Of a stretch of 64,000 nucleotides of DNA, positions 62,240-64,000 are shown in pieces (the stretch's first letter is position 1; each line of letters begins with the position of its first letter). The position numbers and the translations under genes are program-made. The DNA lies in contig NC_060211.1 in the NCBI RefSeq assembly GCF_021130785.1, positions 29,559,001 to 29,623,000 on the forward strand. The letters are read 5' to 3'. Under the pieces are notes generated by a model that did not search any database, was not told the DNA's origin, and was given only the letters and a program-made list of their open reading frames with translations. This DNA comes from Homalodisca vitripennis. Taxonomy: Eukaryota > Arthropoda > Insecta > Hemiptera > Cicadellidae.

Positions 62240-62640
62240 TCTGGCACATTGCTATAGTTACAATGTCGTGAAGCAGGAGTTATGGCTATTTGATAGAAAC
62301 AACGTGAGTCGCTCCTGGCACCAGACCAAGCACGATATCGCCTCGGTTCATCGCCAGATTTACAAATCTATTATAAACAGATACGCTAGTGAAATGTTAA
62401 TTGGCTGAAGGCAAGTGGTTATTGTTATTGTAACAATATTATTTTGGCACGTGATGGTTACCATGTCGTGAACCAGGAGTTATGGCTATTTGATAGAAAC
62501 AACGTGAGTCGCTCCTGGCACCAGACCAAGCACGGACATCGCCTCGGTTCATTGCCACATTTACAAATCTATTATAAACAGATACGCTAGTGAAATGTTA
62601 ATTGGCTAAGGGCAAGTTGTTATGCAACCTATTATATTTT
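62240..62640. repeat. ~199-bp direct duplication
   Basis: 62262-62415 is repeated at 62461-62614, with gagttatggctatttgatag, aacgtgagtcgctcctggca and acagatacgctagtgaaatg in both copies and only a few differences. The frame 62226-62408 covers copy 1 only. Confidence 0.93.
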
Positions 62641-63659
62641 AAAAAATACCTATTATCTCCCACAAATTAATGTTAACCTTTACTTTCAGTTGCAATGCAT
62701 AACAATTTTATAATTTGGCATCCATATAATCAAATTTGAAAAACTGATTTTTTAAATTGTTATTCATTTCATTTTTTACTACATTTCAGCTTGTAAAGGT
62801 CCATAACTTCAATAACACTCCATCACAACTCTCTCACTTATTGGAAAAATGTAAAATGTAGAAGTTTTTATCATAAATATTATAGCTATAACCAAAATAT
62901 TGATACCTTGAATCATGACTAAGACAGGGTTGGTATCCAAAGCAGTTGTATTAGCATACGCTAGTCAGTTATTTTTCGCTCAGTTAATTCATAATAAGTT
63001 ATTATCATTTTTCAAATGTATCTAGTTTTTATCAGGATCGATTATAATTCAATTAATGTGATATCATAAAATCTACATATAATAAATGCGCTAGAAATTG
63101 TCATTGTTTTAGATTTATCATCCTATACAGACATAATTCTCCATATTTTGCTACATTTTAATCTTGAATCTAGTCCGGACTTTTTTAGCATACTTTTTTT
63201 ATATATTATATCATTTTACTTCGAACTGTTTAGTTTCTTTCCTATCCGGTTAATATGTTTTGTACCCAAAAATAGCAATAATTGTATACATTACCTTATT
63301 TAAAAATTATTTATAAATACTAGTTTTTATATCCAATAACATATTGAAGTAACATTTGTATTGGTTCAGTATATGTCAATAGACCAAAATCTTATGTACA
63401 AAACCAAATAAATAATTTATTCAGAATGTATTACAAAGTGAATTTATACCATTGCCCTTCTATCAATAACCACTGATATGTTTTGGAAAGCGTATTAATA
63501 TCGCTTGCATTGTCATTAAAACTAACCTGACGATTAATGTAATTTGCAAAATGCACATCATAAGTTTAAATAATTAATGAAAACATGCTAAACTCTCCAC
63601 AGCACATATTATAAAATTAAGAATATTTAAAGCTACTTATGTATTAATGAATATTCACT
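62641..63659. other. AT-rich DNA, no recognisable gene
   Basis: Nothing recognised. Confidence 0.6.
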
Positions 63660-63905
63660 GACCGGGTCGACTGGCAGTTGGGGGGGAGGGGGTCTGCAGT
63701 CCTCTCTCGCCAACCTCTGGACCACGACTGATGCTGGCTGTCAGCCGCCTGCCTCCCTCCCCCTCCCATGGTCACCACGGGGGGTTGGGGCGGGGGAGGG
63801 ATGGACCCACTCATTGTTGGAGATAACTTTGTTCTGCCGCCGCTTCACCAACAATACCACAACCGATGCCGACCGACACAAACCTCATCCTCGTACCAAT
63901 AAACA
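63660..63905. other. GC-rich patch of unknown function
   Basis: About 240 bp rich in G and C runs in an otherwise AT-rich region, with CG dinucleotides (gccgccgcttc). No open frame with a recognisable product is seen. It could mark a promoter or first exon beyond the window edge, but that is a guess. Confidence 0.4.
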
Positions 63906-64000
63906 ATAAAATTCGCTCACGGAACCGGAACCATTTGTAATTGAATTATTGTTTTTCACCCAAATATTACTAAAGTACATAATTTTATTTTTGTATGTCG

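Overview
The window reads as non-coding, transposon-rich and satellite-rich DNA from an animal nuclear genome, most likely an arthropod. It is strongly AT-rich and has no operon-like gene packing. It carries a mariner (D,D34D) transposase relic, a 5'-truncated non-LTR retrotransposon with a TGAT-repeat tail, a Penelope-like element relic, tRNA-derived and 5S rRNA-derived SINE-like repeats, several MITE or foldback families, and long tandem arrays. An insect is the best guess and a hemipteran is possible, but no host gene was found that would place it. It could be intergenic DNA or a very large intron. Most open frames in it fall in tandem repeats, microsatellites or inverted repeats and are not genes.

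Layout. 1-1127 is one copy of a block repeated at 15171-16311; a noisy 106-bp tandem array follows to 3785. 5210-5990 is an 18/22-bp minisatellite. 6570-7790 holds foldback repeats. 9480-9945 and 12296-13187 are TIR elements with TA target duplications; the second is almost one complete palindrome. 10928-11166 is a tRNA-headed SINE. 13655-14238 is a composite foldback with a hammerhead-like motif, and 18000-18320 is a half copy of it. 18538-20488 is a 124-bp satellite, 21345-21890 a 255-bp repeat, 22043-22800 a 170-bp repeat and 25658-27349 a 32-bp minisatellite. 27968-28759 is a LINE 3' end. 30256-30637 is a third relative of the hammerhead-like family. Two tRNA-like sequences framed by short inverted repeats lie at 32024-32124 and 32282-32386.

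Continuing: 34554-35857 is a broken mariner; 36090-38100 holds a 115-bp repeat and an interspersed repeat family; 39682-40060 is a Penelope-like relic; 41705-41945 is a 5S-headed repeat. 44243-48887 and 51015-55560 are two copies of a ~4.6-kb block, each containing a 77-bp array, separated exactly by a ~2.1-kb TIR element (48889-51014). After that come a second copy of the palindromic MITE (57566-57930), a 35-bp array, smaller tandem repeats and two GC-rich patches (58700-59060 and 63660-63900).

Two points stand out. First, several repeats share a hairpin bounded by CTGANGA-like and GAAA cores followed by a common downstream block. This recalls hammerhead motifs reported in Penelope-like elements, and a Penelope-type coding relic lies in the same window. 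Second, the noisier copies of the two large duplications carry excess single-base insertions, which looks like unpolished long-read sequence, so the duplications may be partly assembly artefacts.
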